Assembly (NCBI RefSeq): GCF_010365285.1
Contig: NZ_CP048286.1
Location: forward strand, 3,793,501 to 3,857,500
Reading direction: 5' to 3'
Source of the DNA: Paenibacillus rhizovicinus
Lineage (GTDB): Bacteria > Bacillota > Bacilli > Paenibacillales > Paenibacillaceae
Length of the DNA: 64,000 bases
The notes beneath the pieces were generated by a model, which searched no databases, had not been told where the DNA came from, and saw nothing but the letters and a program-made list of their open reading frames with translations. Position numbers and translations under genes: made by a program. This document shows, piece after piece, positions 16,598 through 25,048 of this stretch. How positions within the stretch are numbered: the first letter of the stretch is position 1; every line of letters begins with the position of its first letter.

Positions 16598-17203
16598 ATG
16601 TACCAATATATCGATCAACGCTACGAAGGCGTCAACTTCGGCGGCCGGGATTTGCGGGACGGGGAACTCGTTCGCTGCACGTTCGAGCGCTGCACGTTCG
16701 TCGGCGCTTCGATGGAAGAGATCTCGACGACCGGCTGCCGCTTCGTCGACTGTAATTTTACCGGAGCGTCGATGAACGCTTCGACGCACTCGGAATCGGC
16801 TTTTCTGAACTGTATTTTTGTCGAAGCGAATCTCTTCGTTTCTGTCTTTACCAGCTGCAAAATGATGGGCTCGGACTTCTCCAAGGCGCAGCTCGACGGA
16901 TTCACCGCCGCCGGAGGCGATTGGTCGTATACGAACCTGAGGCATGCCCGGTTGTCCAAGCAGGATCTGAGGGGCATTTGCCTGCTGGAGGCCGATCTGT
17001 CCGGCGCGAACTTGGAGAAAGCGGATCTGCGGAACAGCGACTTGACGCGGGTCAATCTGTCGCAGACGAAGCTGAAGGGAGCGGACCTGCGCGGTGCCGT
17101 CATGGACGGGGTCAATTGGCCGTCCGTCGACGTGAAGGGCGTGCGGATGGATGCGGCCCAAGCCATTCTGTTCCTTCGCTCGCATGGCGCGAAAGTGGAT
17201 TAG
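16598..17203 (+). CDS. Pentapeptide repeat protein
   Basis: 201 residues built almost wholly of A(D/N)LXX-type pentapeptides, for example A-D-L-S-G-A-N-L-E-K-A-D-L-R-N-S-D-L-T near residues 125-150, predicting a right-handed quadrilateral beta helix. Some members (Qnr, MfpA) mimic DNA and protect gyrase; most have no known role. The repeats start at about residue 10 and run to 180 with a Cys-rich first half (F-E-R-C-T-F). AAGGAGG at 16579-16585 fits ATG 16598 best, though ATG 16586 and 16589 are in frame. Monocistronic as far as seen. Confidence 0.88.
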   Translation: MYQYIDQRYEGVNFGGRDLRDGELVRCTFERCTFVGASMEEISTTGCRFVDCNFTGASMNASTHSESAFLNCIFVEANLFVSVFTSCKMMGSDFSKAQLDGFTAAGGDWSYTNLRHARLSKQDLRGICLLEADLSGANLEKADLRNSDLTRVNLSQTKLKGADLRGAVMDGVNWPSVDVKGVRMDAAQAILFLRSHGAKVD

Positions 17204-17310
17204 CAGCCCGTCAGGCAGAGATGCGATGATGAATGCGAGCGGCGATATTATTTGGACCCGTTTTGTCGTACTATATAGAGGACTAAGCATAGAAAGAAGG
17301 CGCCCAATCG

Positions 17311-17775
17311 ATGAGCGAATTCCTGGAAGCGTTGTTGGAACAAGAAGAAGAGCTGCAATTTGAGTCGTTTACGAACGAAGACGCCTACGAGCTGGGCTGC
17401 ATCATCGTCAAGCATGCGAAAGACGTGCTTGGCAAAGGCATTGCGGTACATATCGAGAACGGGGAATATCCGCTGTTCACGCACTATATGACGGGCACGT
17501 CCAAAGATAATATTTATTGGGTCAACGCGAAGAAAAACGTCGTCCACCACTATGGCCACAGCTCGCTCTATGTCGGCGAAATGTATAAGGCGCAAGGCAC
17601 GACGTTCAAGGAGGGCTCCGGCCTGTCGCTTGATGAATTCCAAGGCGAAGGCGGCTCGTTCCCGATTATCGTGCGCGGCCAAGGCAAAGTCGGCACCGTA
17701 ACGGTATCGGGCCTGGCCGGCGAAGAAGATCATCAGGTAGCCGTGGACGGCTTGCGCACGTACCTGACCAGATAG
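17311..17775 (+). CDS. UPF0303 / heme-degrading-domain protein
   Basis: 154 residues matching the UPF0303 (YBR137W/HbpS-like) fold along its length: F-T-N-E-D-A-Y-E-L-G at the N-terminus, K-G-I-A-V-H-I in the middle, and G-G-S-F-P-I-I-V-R-G-Q-G-K-V-G-T-V-T-V-S-G-L near the C-terminus, the most conserved part. HbpS homologues bind heme and respond to oxidative stress, but most bacterial UPF0303 members are uncharacterised. GAAAGAAGG lies upstream of ATG 17311. The next gene starts 34 bases after its stop, so co-transcription is likely. Confidence 0.88.
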   Translation: MSEFLEALLEQEEELQFESFTNEDAYELGCIIVKHAKDVLGKGIAVHIENGEYPLFTHYMTGTSKDNIYWVNAKKNVVHHYGHSSLYVGEMYKAQGTTFKEGSGLSLDEFQGEGGSFPIIVRGQGKVGTVTVSGLAGEEDHQVAVDGLRTYLTR

Positions 17776-17808
17776 CCGGCCAAGCGAGGAGAAGGGGGGC
17801 GGGCGATT

Positions 17809-18477
17809 ATGACTATCCGCGCCATCATTACGGGGGCGACCGGCATGGTCGGGGAAGGCGTGCTGCATGAATGCCTGCAGCACCCCGGCGTGGAACAGGT
17901 GCTTGTCATCCATCGGAAGCCGTGCGGCATCAAGCATCCCAAGCTGCGGGAGATCGTGCACGGGGATTTCTATGATATGTCGCCGATCGAAGCGGAGCTG
18001 ACGGGTTATAATGCCTGCTACTTCTGCCTCGGCGTAACCTCGGTCGGGATGAGCGAAGCGGATTACGCGCGCGTGACGCACGACTTGACGCTGCATGTCG
18101 CGGAGCTGCTCGCCCGCCGGAACCCGGACATGGTGTTCTGCTACGTAACGGGTACAGGCACGGACAGCACGGAGAAGGGGCGCAGCATGTGGGCGCGGGT
18201 GAAAGGAAAGACCGAGAACGAGCTGCTGCGCCTGCCCTTCAAGCGGGCGTACATGTTCCGTCCCGGATACATTCATCCGACGAAAGGGCTGCAGAACACG
18301 CATAAGTATTACCGTGCGCTGATGTGGCTGTACCCGATTCTGAGAATGCTTATGCCGGGCAGCGTCGTCACGCTCCGCGAGCTCGGTCTTGCGATGATTC
18401 ACGCTGCCAGGGGCTCGTACCCCTCGTCGATTCTAAGCAGCAAGGAAATTCGCGAGCTTGCCGGAATGGACCGGTAA
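17809..18477 (+). CDS. Atypical SDR-like NAD(P)-binding protein
   Basis: 222 residues with an N-terminal Rossmann motif T-G-A-T-G-M-V-G (8-15) and later Y-V-T-G-T-G-T-D-S and F-R-P-G-Y-I, as in the atypical short-chain dehydrogenases related to HTATIP2/oxidoreductase-like proteins. The usual Y-x-x-x-K catalytic pair is not clear, so binding without catalysis, or an unknown epimerase or reductase reaction, is possible. AGGAGAAGGGGGG lies just upstream of ATG 17809. It follows the UPF0303 gene closely and precedes a hairpin terminator. Confidence 0.82.
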   Translation: MTIRAIITGATGMVGEGVLHECLQHPGVEQVLVIHRKPCGIKHPKLREIVHGDFYDMSPIEAELTGYNACYFCLGVTSVGMSEADYARVTHDLTLHVAELLARRNPDMVFCYVTGTGTDSTEKGRSMWARVKGKTENELLRLPFKRAYMFRPGYIHPTKGLQNTHKYYRALMWLYPILRMLMPGSVVTLRELGLAMIHAARGSYPSSILSSKEIRELAGMDR

Positions 18478-18488
18478 CTTGGCAATCG

Positions 18489-18530
18489 AAGAGGCCCGGC
18501 CGCTCGCGTGGAGCAGGCTGGGCTTCTTTC
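18489..18530 (+). terminator. Probable terminator after SDR-like gene
   Basis: A 13-bp stem (18489-18501 with 18516-18528) containing two G-T pairs; the T tract is weak (TTCTTTC). Confidence 0.6.
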
Positions 18531-18649
18531 GAATCGGCTTCGCTGCCGCATGCCGGCGATGAGGACGGGGACGATTTCAGTAAGCATGCCCGAATAGGAT
18601 AAAATAAGAAAAAACCGGCAACGCCGCTTGCCAGCTTAGGAGCGAAAGC

Positions 18650-19339
18650 ATGAAGTCAATGACGATACTGATCGCGGACGACGAGGCGGAGATCGCCGAT
18701 CTGGTCGAGCTGCATCTGGCCAAGGAAGGCTACCGCTGCATCAAGGCGGTAACAGGTCCCGAAGCCGTCCAAGCCGTCCAGTCGCAGACGGTCGATCTTG
18801 CGATTCTCGATATTATGATGCCGGGGTTCGACGGCTACGAAGTGACCCGGCAGATTCGGGAGCATTCCGCGATGCCGATTATTTTCCTCAGCGCCAAGAC
18901 GAGCGACCTCGACAAAATCACCGGTCTCGTCATCGGCGCCGACGATTACATGACGAAGCCGTTTAACCCGATGGAGCTGGTTGCCCGCGTCAATGCCCAG
19001 CTGCGGCGCGCGCTGCAGTTCAACCAGCAGGCGGGCGGCAGCTCGCCCGTGCTGGAGATCGCCGGGCTCGTCGTGGATCCCGACCGGCACACCGTCATGA
19101 AGTACGGCAGCCCCGTGGAATTGACGCCGAAGGAATTCGATATTCTGTACCTGCTCGCGAGCCACCCGAAGAAAGTGTTCAGCGGCGAGCTGCTGTTCGA
19201 GCGCGTCTGGGGCGAAGCGTATTTCGAAAGCGGCAATACCGTGATGGTTCATATCCGGACGCTGCGCAAGAAATTAGGGGACGACAAGAACAAATGGATC
19301 AAGACCGTATGGGGCGTCGGGTACACGTTCAATGGATAG
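18650..19339 (+). CDS. OmpR-family response regulator, VanR-like
   Basis: 229 residues. Receiver domain 1-120 with the acidic pair D-D-E at 10-12, phospho-acceptor Asp54 in L-D-I-M-M-P and Lys in the M-T-K-P-F motif. OmpR-type winged helix from about 130, with L-T-P-K-E-F-D-I-L-Y-L-L and the ending W-G-V-G-Y-T-F. Overall pattern is that of VanR/YclJ-like regulators. TAGGAGCG precedes ATG 18650. The kinase gene overlaps its end by 8 bases, so the pair is translationally coupled. A VanY-like gene lies 2 kb downstream, which suggests cell-wall control, but this is inference. Confidence 0.92.
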   Translation: MKSMTILIADDEAEIADLVELHLAKEGYRCIKAVTGPEAVQAVQSQTVDLAILDIMMPGFDGYEVTRQIREHSAMPIIFLSAKTSDLDKITGLVIGADDYMTKPFNPMELVARVNAQLRRALQFNQQAGGSSPVLEIAGLVVDPDRHTVMKYGSPVELTPKEFDILYLLASHPKKVFSGELLFERVWGEAYFESGNTVMVHIRTLRKKLGDDKNKWIKTVWGVGYTFNG

Positions 19340-20492
19340 GCCGTCGATCAGTTTCCGTTCCAAGATGCTGCTGCTGCTCGGTCTCAGCATGCTGCTGTCC
19401 GGCATCATCCTGTTCGTGGCCTATCGGTCCTTGGAATCCTATTATTTATCCCACATTCGGTTCGCGGACGATCCGTTGTTCAGGCTGCGGCAGTTCATTG
19501 CGAGCTTCGGCGATTTCAAATTCGCCTTGATCCTCATGACTCCGTTCACGATCCTGTTGTTCTACCTGTTCACGAAACCGTACGCGGCGTATTTCACGCA
19601 CATTTCAACGGGAATCAACCGGCTGGCGAAGGGCGATTTCAGCGGGCGCGTCATCATCCATTCGCAGGATGAGTTCGGCCGCATCGCCGACGACATTAAC
19701 CTGGCGGGCGAACAGCTGCAGAAGGCGGTGGAACGGGGCGATTTCGCGGAGAACAGCAAGGATCAGCTCGTGCTCAACTTGGCGCATGATCTGCGTACCC
19801 CGCTCACGTCGGTGCTCGGGTATTTGGATTTTATATTGCGGGACGAAGGCTTGTCCAAGGAGCAAGCCCGCCATTATACGGGAATCGCCTATGCCAAATC
19901 CCGGCGGCTGGAGAAGCTGATCGAGGAACTGTTCGAGGTGACCCGCATGAACCACGGCATGACGCCGCTTCATGTGGCGGACTTGGATTTAAGCGAGCTG
20001 CTCGTGCAGCTGAACGAGGAATTGTTCCCGCTCTTCGAGAGCAGGGAACTGACGGTCCGGCTGCATGCCGGGACGCAGGTGCGGATGCAGGGCGACGGAG
20101 AGCTGCTGGCCCGCGTGTTCGGGAATTTGCTGACCAATGCCGTCCGCTACGGCGCCGACGGGCAGTTTATCGACATTCACTGCGTCTTGGAGGGAGACGA
20201 GGCGGTCGTGCAGGTCGTGAATTACGGCGATTCCATTCCGCCCGAGCAGCTGCCGTATCTCTTCGACATGTTCTTTACCGGCGATCAGGCGCGGACGAAC
20301 AATAACGGCGGCACCGGCATCGGACTGTTCATCGTCCGCAATATCGTGGAGCAGCATGGCGGTACGATTAAGGTCGACAGCAGCGTCGTGCGTACTTGTT
20401 TCGAGGTCCGGCTGCCGACGCGCCAGGGGGAGTCCAATCCGGCTTCGCTCGCGAAAGGCGAGAACGCGGGCATGCCGAGTAACACGAAATAA
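19332..20492 (+). CDS. Sensor histidine kinase, VanS-like
   Basis: 386 residues. Two membrane helices (about 13-30 and 64-82) flank a short external loop of about 33 residues. Then comes a HAMP linker, the H-box L-A-H-D-L-R-T-P-L-T-S with phospho-acceptor His152, an N-box with N-L-L-T-N-A-V-R-Y, and the G2 box G-G-T-G-I-G-L-F-I-V. The small sensing loop resembles intramembrane-sensing or VanS-B-like kinases. It overlaps the regulator gene by 8 bases. The signal is not known; glycopeptides or wall damage would fit the VanY-like gene nearby. Confidence 0.92.
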   Translation: MDRPSISFRSKMLLLLGLSMLLSGIILFVAYRSLESYYLSHIRFADDPLFRLRQFIASFGDFKFALILMTPFTILLFYLFTKPYAAYFTHISTGINRLAKGDFSGRVIIHSQDEFGRIADDINLAGEQLQKAVERGDFAENSKDQLVLNLAHDLRTPLTSVLGYLDFILRDEGLSKEQARHYTGIAYAKSRRLEKLIEELFEVTRMNHGMTPLHVADLDLSELLVQLNEELFPLFESRELTVRLHAGTQVRMQGDGELLARVFGNLLTNAVRYGADGQFIDIHCVLEGDEAVVQVVNYGDSIPPEQLPYLFDMFFTGDQARTNNNGGTGIGLFIVRNIVEQHGGTIKVDSSVVRTCFEVRLPTRQGESNPASLAKGENAGMPSNTK

Positions 20493-20533
20493 CACCGTCC
20501 GGATCCCGTCCGCGCTGCCCGGATTAAGGGAGG

Positions 20534-20583
20534 TTGACGGGAGAAACGGTTTGATTTAAGATTAGAACGATCATTCGATCTAA
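20534..20583 (+). promoter_or_regulatory. tetR promoter with operator site 1
   Basis: TTGACG at 20534-20539, 17-base spacer and TAAGAT at 20557-20562. Directly after it lies a 22-base partly symmetric site (20562-20583) beginning TTAGAACGATC and ending CGATCTAA. Two related sites flank the next gene (21236-21257, 21377-21398), so this is the likely autoregulatory operator of the TetR protein. Confidence 0.68.
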
Positions 20584-20613
20584 ACTCTGCGCAAAGGAGG
20601 CGGAGATTCGAAC

Positions 20614-21210
20614 ATGTTTGAGCGATATAACAAAGTGCAGCAAGCGGTACTTGAAACGACCTTGCATTTGATCATCGATAAAGAGCTGCAGGCGACGTCC
20701 ATGTCGCTGATCGCGAAGAATTCCGGCGTATCGACGGGCAACATTTATCATTATTTCAGCAGCAAGGAAGACATTATCAACGAATTGTACAAAGCGATCG
20801 TCTTGTTCAACGGGGAGTTCGTAACCCGGGATTTGCATGACGGGGACACGGTCCAGGCGCGGTTTCGGCGGGCGTGGAAGAACGTCATCGAGCTCGGCAA
20901 GAAGTATCCCAACGGCTTTCGGTTCATTGAGCAGTATTCGTTCTCTCCTTATATTCACGAGGCATCCAAGCTGGAGGCGTACAAGGGCGGCTGGTGCGGA
21001 CCGCTCGCGAGCTTGTATGAGGAGGCAGTCCATCAGGGGTTATTCATCGATATGGAGCCTCGCATGATGGTGCAAATGCATTACGGGTCCATCGTTTATC
21101 TGTTGAAGGGCCATTTGCAGCAGCATATGGAACTGACGGATAACGTGGCGGAGCAGACGATTCTCGCCTGTTGGAACGCGGTAAGCAAGGAAAAGGGTTG
21201 GAACGAATAG
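20614..21210 (+). CDS. TetR-family regulator
   Basis: 198 residues. TetR HTH at about 10-55 with S-M-S-L-I-A-K-N-S-G-V-S-T-G-N-I-Y-H-Y-F-S-S-K-E-D-I. The C-terminal ligand domain is helical with several aromatic residues. AAAGGAGG lies upstream of ATG 20614. The gene is followed by an SDR oxidoreductase at 21482; three related operator sequences occur before this gene and between the two genes, so it most likely represses itself and the SDR gene until a ligand binds. The ligand is unknown. Confidence 0.9.
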   Translation: MFERYNKVQQAVLETTLHLIIDKELQATSMSLIAKNSGVSTGNIYHYFSSKEDIINELYKAIVLFNGEFVTRDLHDGDTVQARFRRAWKNVIELGKKYPNGFRFIEQYSFSPYIHEASKLEAYKGGWCGPLASLYEEAVHQGLFIDMEPRMMVQMHYGSIVYLLKGHLQQHMELTDNVAEQTILACWNAVSKEKGWNE

Positions 21211-21235
21211 GTTCTGCCTGCTTCTTTTGCGGTCA

Positions 21236-21257
21236 TTAGATCGAACGTTCGGTTGGT
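21236..21257 (+). promoter_or_regulatory. TetR operator site 2
   Basis: TTAGATCGAACGTTCGGT followed by TGGT. The centre CGAACGTTCG is a 10-bp perfect palindrome, shared with site 3 in the form GAACGTTC. Confidence 0.6.
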
Positions 21258-21376
21258 ACGGTTGCTGGTGATGCTCTCGCATCGCGTTAGAAGAGATATA
21301 CCTGGGAAAAGCGGCGGGTGCCGCGGTCGATGCTGGATGGACGTGGTCGTATGCATGTCGTAGTCGTATGCGCACT

Positions 21377-21398
21377 TTAGAATGAACGTTCGGTCTAG
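21377..21398 (+). promoter_or_regulatory. TetR operator site 3
   Basis: TTAGAATGAACGTTCGGTC followed by TAG; central GAACGTTC at 21384-21391. It matches site 2 at most positions and lies about 85 bases before the SDR start. A 13-bp exact direct repeat (TTTACGAAACTGA at 21416-21428 and 21443-21455) sits between it and the gene. Confidence 0.65.
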
Positions 21399-21481
21399 AG
21401 TGGCGGGCGAAGGACTTTACGAAACTGATTTCAGGTACTGATTTTACGAAACTGACTTTACTATACCCTGGAGGGATTCAC

Positions 21482-22303
21482 ATGGAGAAGAAGACGATTT
21501 TCATTACGGGAACGAGTTCGGGATTGGGAAAATTGACGGCGATTCATTTTGCGAAGCTCGGCTGGAACGTTGCCGCGACGATGCGTACGCCGGAGAAGGA
21601 ACGGGAGCTTAACGCGTACGAGAACATCAAGCTGTTCAAGCTGGACGTGACGAATGTGGCGGAAGTGGAGACTGCCGTGAGCGATGCGATCGCGGCATTC
21701 GGCAAGATCGACGTCGTCGTCAACAATGCGGGCATGGGGTCCTACGGGGCGCTGGAATTGGCGACGGAGGAGACGATCGATTGGCAGTTCGCGGTCAACA
21801 CCCGCGGTCCGATCAACGTCATTCGCAAGTTTCTGCCCCACTTCAGAGCCGTGGGCGGCGGCATGTTCATCAATATCAGCTCCTTCATGGGCTTGACCAC
21901 GGCGCTTCCGCTCGGCTCGCTGTACAATATGTCCAAGTTCGCGCTGGAAGGCTTGATCGAGGGCCTCTATTACGAGCTCAAACCGCTCAATATCGAGCTG
22001 CGGCTCATCGAACAGGGCGGTTCCTCCGGCAACAATTTCGTGAACAGCATCAAGTGGAATAAGGACGAAGCTATCACGGATTACGATGATTACATGAACA
22101 AAATCACCGCCATGATGACGAGCCGGGACGAAAGCCAGCTGGACGATCCGCAAATCATCGTGGATGCCATCGCGGCGCAAGCGACCGGGGAAAGCTATCA
22201 ATTCCGCACCATCGTCGGCGAAGCGGGCAAGAACTTGCTGGCGCTGCGAAATTCGGTTCCGATCGAGGAGTATTTGGAAACGATCGCGAAGAACTATAAC
22301 TGA
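21482..22303 (+). CDS. SDR-family oxidoreductase
   Basis: 273 residues, classical short-chain dehydrogenase: cofactor motif T-G-T-S-S-G-L-G (9-16), N-N-A-G, catalytic Ser in N-I-S-S and Y-N-M-S-K (Tyr-x-x-x-Lys). The C-terminus is longer than in FabG-like enzymes, as in SDRs related to YusZ/retinol-dehydrogenase-like proteins. TGGAGGG lies just upstream of ATG 21482. It is placed behind two copies of the putative TetR operator, so its expression is probably induced by the ligand of that repressor. Substrate unknown. Confidence 0.9.
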   Translation: MEKKTIFITGTSSGLGKLTAIHFAKLGWNVAATMRTPEKERELNAYENIKLFKLDVTNVAEVETAVSDAIAAFGKIDVVVNNAGMGSYGALELATEETIDWQFAVNTRGPINVIRKFLPHFRAVGGGMFINISSFMGLTTALPLGSLYNMSKFALEGLIEGLYYELKPLNIELRLIEQGGSSGNNFVNSIKWNKDEAITDYDDYMNKITAMMTSRDESQLDDPQIIVDAIAAQATGESYQFRTIVGEAGKNLLALRNSVPIEEYLETIAKNYN

Positions 22304-22429
22304 CCGTATAAGCGAAGAGGGCGACTAGCGCCAGCCGGAATTTAAGAAAAAGTTTATCCTTCCGCCGTTTCTTCTTTAGATGATTGCCTTACACTGACGA
22401 GAGTTTAGTGGCGGAAGGGGCAGGCGTAC

Positions 22430-23287
22430 ATGAAGAAAATACATTTGGCAGGTCTTGTCTTGCTGGTGTTGATCGTTATACAGGTCGTGCAACATGCGGA
22501 TAGGGGCCGCGAGAAAGTCGAACCGATGCCGGAGACGAAGCTGCATTCGGTGCAAGCGGGGCATAACCAGCTGTACCGAGGAAATTTGCTGCTTGTGGAT
22601 CAGGAGCATCCCGTGCACGAGGCCGGCAGGCTGACGGATATCGTCAACGTGTTCGAACATCCGGAGCTGAAGCGCGGTTACGGTTTGATGGATACGACAA
22701 TTGCGCTCTCCAAGCGCGTTGCCGAGAAGTGGCAGGTGCTGGTGGACGCGGCCGGGGCGGACGGCATCCGTCATTTTGTCATCAACAGCGGATACCGGGA
22801 CGAAGAGGCGCAGAAGGAGCTCTACGAGGAGAAAGGTTCGGACTATGCGCTGCCGCCGGGGTACAGCGAGCACAACCTGGGACTCTCCATGGATATCGGC
22901 TCGACCGAGGAGGAGATGGGCAAGGCGCCCGAGGGCAAATGGCTGAGCAAGAATGCATGGAAATACGGCTTCATTCTGCGCTATCCGAAGAATAAGACGG
23001 ACATTACCGGCATTCAGTACGAACCGTGGCATTTTCGCTACGTCGGGCTGCCGCATAGCGCGTTGATGCACGAGCATAACTGGACGCTGGAGGAATATCT
23101 GTCCGCGCTTAAGGAGCAGAAGACGATGACGGAAGCCTTCGACGGCGTGAACTATACGGTGACGTATTATCCGGCGGCGGCTTCCGGGGAGACGGCGATC
23201 AGCGTGCCCATCGAGGGCGCGTACACGGTTTCCGGCGATAACGCTGACGGTATCATCGTTACGGCGCAGAGCGGCAGCGGTCAATAA
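22430..23287 (+). CDS. VanY-type D-alanyl-D-alanine carboxypeptidase (M15B)
   Basis: 285 residues. N-terminal membrane anchor (about 5-21), then an M15B zinc peptidase domain: S-G-Y-R-D near 123-127, zinc ligands in S-E-H-N-L-G-L-S-M-D-I and catalytic Glu/His in E-P-W-H-F-R-Y-V-G. A beta-rich tail of about 55 residues follows. VanY removes the terminal D-Ala of peptidoglycan stems outside the membrane. The VanR/VanS-like genes lie 2 kb upstream, separated by the TetR/SDR pair, so regulation by that system is likely but not shown; no vanHAX genes are present. Best described as a wall-remodelling enzyme. Confidence 0.92.
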   Translation: MKKIHLAGLVLLVLIVIQVVQHADRGREKVEPMPETKLHSVQAGHNQLYRGNLLLVDQEHPVHEAGRLTDIVNVFEHPELKRGYGLMDTTIALSKRVAEKWQVLVDAAGADGIRHFVINSGYRDEEAQKELYEEKGSDYALPPGYSEHNLGLSMDIGSTEEEMGKAPEGKWLSKNAWKYGFILRYPKNKTDITGIQYEPWHFRYVGLPHSALMHEHNWTLEEYLSALKEQKTMTEAFDGVNYTVTYYPAAASGETAISVPIEGAYTVSGDNADGIIVTAQSGSGQ

Positions 23288-23392
23288 TGGGCCAGGGTCA
23301 GGCCGGTCGTTCTTGGTCCGGAAAGGAAATACGTAGCTGCCCGGAGAACTACTAGGGAATGAACGACATCATCCCCGAGGAGGACGTTTCTG

Positions 23393-24052
23393 GTGATAAA
23401 AGCGATCGTATTCGATTTCGACGGCATGATCTACGATACCGAGGTGCCGGAATATAAGGCGCATTGTGAAATTTTCGCTGAGCATGGGCAGGAACTGGAA
23501 CTGAGTCTCTGGGGGCAATGCGTGGGCACCAATAACAGCGGCTTTAACCCGTACGACCATCTGGAGGCTTGTCTGGGCAAGCCGGTCGACCGGGAGGTGC
23601 TTCGCGGCAGATACCAAACCAAATTGGAGCGGCTGCTGGAGCAGGAAACGATCCGGCCGGGCGTGGAGGATTACTTGAAGTCGGCTCAAAAGCTCGGGCT
23701 GCGCATCGGATTGGCTTCGAGCGCGAGCAGGGCATGGATAACCGGGCATAACGCCAAGCTGAACGTGCTGCCGTATTTCGAATGCGTTCGGACGCGCGAG
23801 GACGTGCGGCTGGTGAAGCCGGATCCCGAGCTGTATGTGCAGGTCATCCGCGAATTCGGCATCGAGCCGCACGAAGCGGTCGCGTTCGAGGATTCGCCGA
23901 ACGGGGCGAAGGCGGCCAAGGCGGCCGGCATGCGCTGCGTCACGGTTCCCAACGATGTCACCCGTTACCTGACGTTCGGCGAGGTGGATATGCAGCTGCA
24001 ATCGCTTGCGGATGTGAGCCTGGAGGCGCTGCTGCAGAAGCTTCAAGCGTAG
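23393..24052 (+). CDS. HAD-superfamily phosphatase / beta-phosphoglucomutase-like
   Basis: 219 residues beginning with GTG 23393 after GAGGAGG. HAD motif I F-D-F-D-G-M-I-Y-D-T-E (nucleophile Asp8), motif II with A-S-S-A-S-R, motif III Lys in L-V-K-P-D-P, motif IV F-E-D-S-P-N-G. A four-helix cap between motifs I and II fits subfamily IA (YcjU/YhcW-like). Family reaction: phosphomonoester hydrolysis or phosphosugar mutase. It has no close partner genes; the substrate is unknown. Confidence 0.9.
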   Translation: MIKAIVFDFDGMIYDTEVPEYKAHCEIFAEHGQELELSLWGQCVGTNNSGFNPYDHLEACLGKPVDREVLRGRYQTKLERLLEQETIRPGVEDYLKSAQKLGLRIGLASSASRAWITGHNAKLNVLPYFECVRTREDVRLVKPDPELYVQVIREFGIEPHEAVAFEDSPNGAKAAKAAGMRCVTVPNDVTRYLTFGEVDMQLQSLADVSLEALLQKLQA

Positions 24053-24166
24053 TGTTGCGTTCCTTCAGGGGATAAGCTCCCAAGGAATGGGTTGGGGAGG
24101 AATGGTTTACACTAACGACGGATCATCTTCCGCCCAACCCATCGATAAAGGAGTTTTGCATTTCCG

Positions 24167-24850
24167 ATGAAGAACCGATTGCTGCAAGCAAGTCTGCTCG
24201 GTTTATCGCTCGCGCTAAGCGCGGCGCCGCTCACGGCGTGGGCCGCGGGGAACGGCGCCCAAGCCCGGGCGGCGACGAGGGCAGACCATTCCGCCGCGCA
24301 TAAAGTCTGTTTGAGCCCGGCCGCGGTCAAGCTGCAAGAGGACATGCGCAAGCTGTGGACCGAGCACGTAACCTGGACCCGTAACTATATCGTCAGCGCC
24401 GTCGCGGGTACGGCCGACCAGCAAGTCATCCTGGCGCGCCTGCTGCAAAATCAGCAGGATATCGGCAATGCGATCAAGCCGTATTACGGCGAGGCGGCCG
24501 GCAATAAGCTGGCCGAACTGCTGCGAGAGCATATTCTGCTCGCAGGCAAGATCGTGGAGGCGCTCAAGGCCGGCAATACGGCCGAAGCGGAGAAACAGAA
24601 CAAGCTGTGGTACCGGAATGCGGACGAGATGGCGAAGTTTCTCAGCAAGGCGAACCCGAACTGGACGGAGAAAGAGCTGAAAGATCTGCTGTACGTCCAT
24701 CTGCAGCTCGTTGCCGAGGCAGCAGCGACCCGGCTGAAACAAGACTGGGCCGGCGACGTAGCGGCGTTCGACAAAGGCATCAATCACATTATCATGCTGG
24801 CCGACGCGTTATCCTCGGGCATCGTGAAACAGTTTCCCCAGCGCTTCTGA
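24167..24850 (+). CDS. Secreted all-helical protein of unknown function
   Basis: 227 residues with a clear Sec signal peptide (L-L-G-L-S-L-A-L-S-A-A-P-L-T-A-W-A-A, cleavage near residue 27). The mature part is predicted entirely helical, with two similar blocks: L-W-T-E-H-V-T-W-T-R near 65-75 and repeated H-I-x-L-A-x-K-I-V-E or H-I-I-M-L-A-D-A-L. Regular His and Glu positions suggest a four-helix bundle, possibly metal-binding. I recognise similar uncharacterised exported proteins in Paenibacillus and no function. AAAGGAG lies upstream of ATG 24167, and a strong terminator follows. Confidence 0.78.
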   Translation: MKNRLLQASLLGLSLALSAAPLTAWAAGNGAQARAATRADHSAAHKVCLSPAAVKLQEDMRKLWTEHVTWTRNYIVSAVAGTADQQVILARLLQNQQDIGNAIKPYYGEAAGNKLAELLREHILLAGKIVEALKAGNTAEAEKQNKLWYRNADEMAKFLSKANPNWTEKELKDLLYVHLQLVAEAAATRLKQDWAGDVAAFDKGINHIIMLADALSSGIVKQFPQRF

Positions 24851-24866
24851 TCGGGCGCAGGATCGC

Positions 24867-24927
24867 ATCCCCTTTGGGCAAACAGGCACCGGACAAAGCG
24901 CCGGCGGTTTGCCCGAAGGGGATTTTT
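24867..24927 (+). terminator. Long-stem terminator after the secreted protein
   Basis: 17-position stem (24867-24883 with 24907-24923, one mismatch) then TTTTT. Confidence 0.9.
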
Positions 24928-25048
24928 GCCGTTTGATATCCAAATAAGGATACGGATGGAGAAAAGTTATTATTGTGCGGCGCGAAGGGGTGTAATAGAA
25001 TGGTGGGCATGATAAGGAAATTTTTGATTCTTAGAAGGGGATGTCAAC

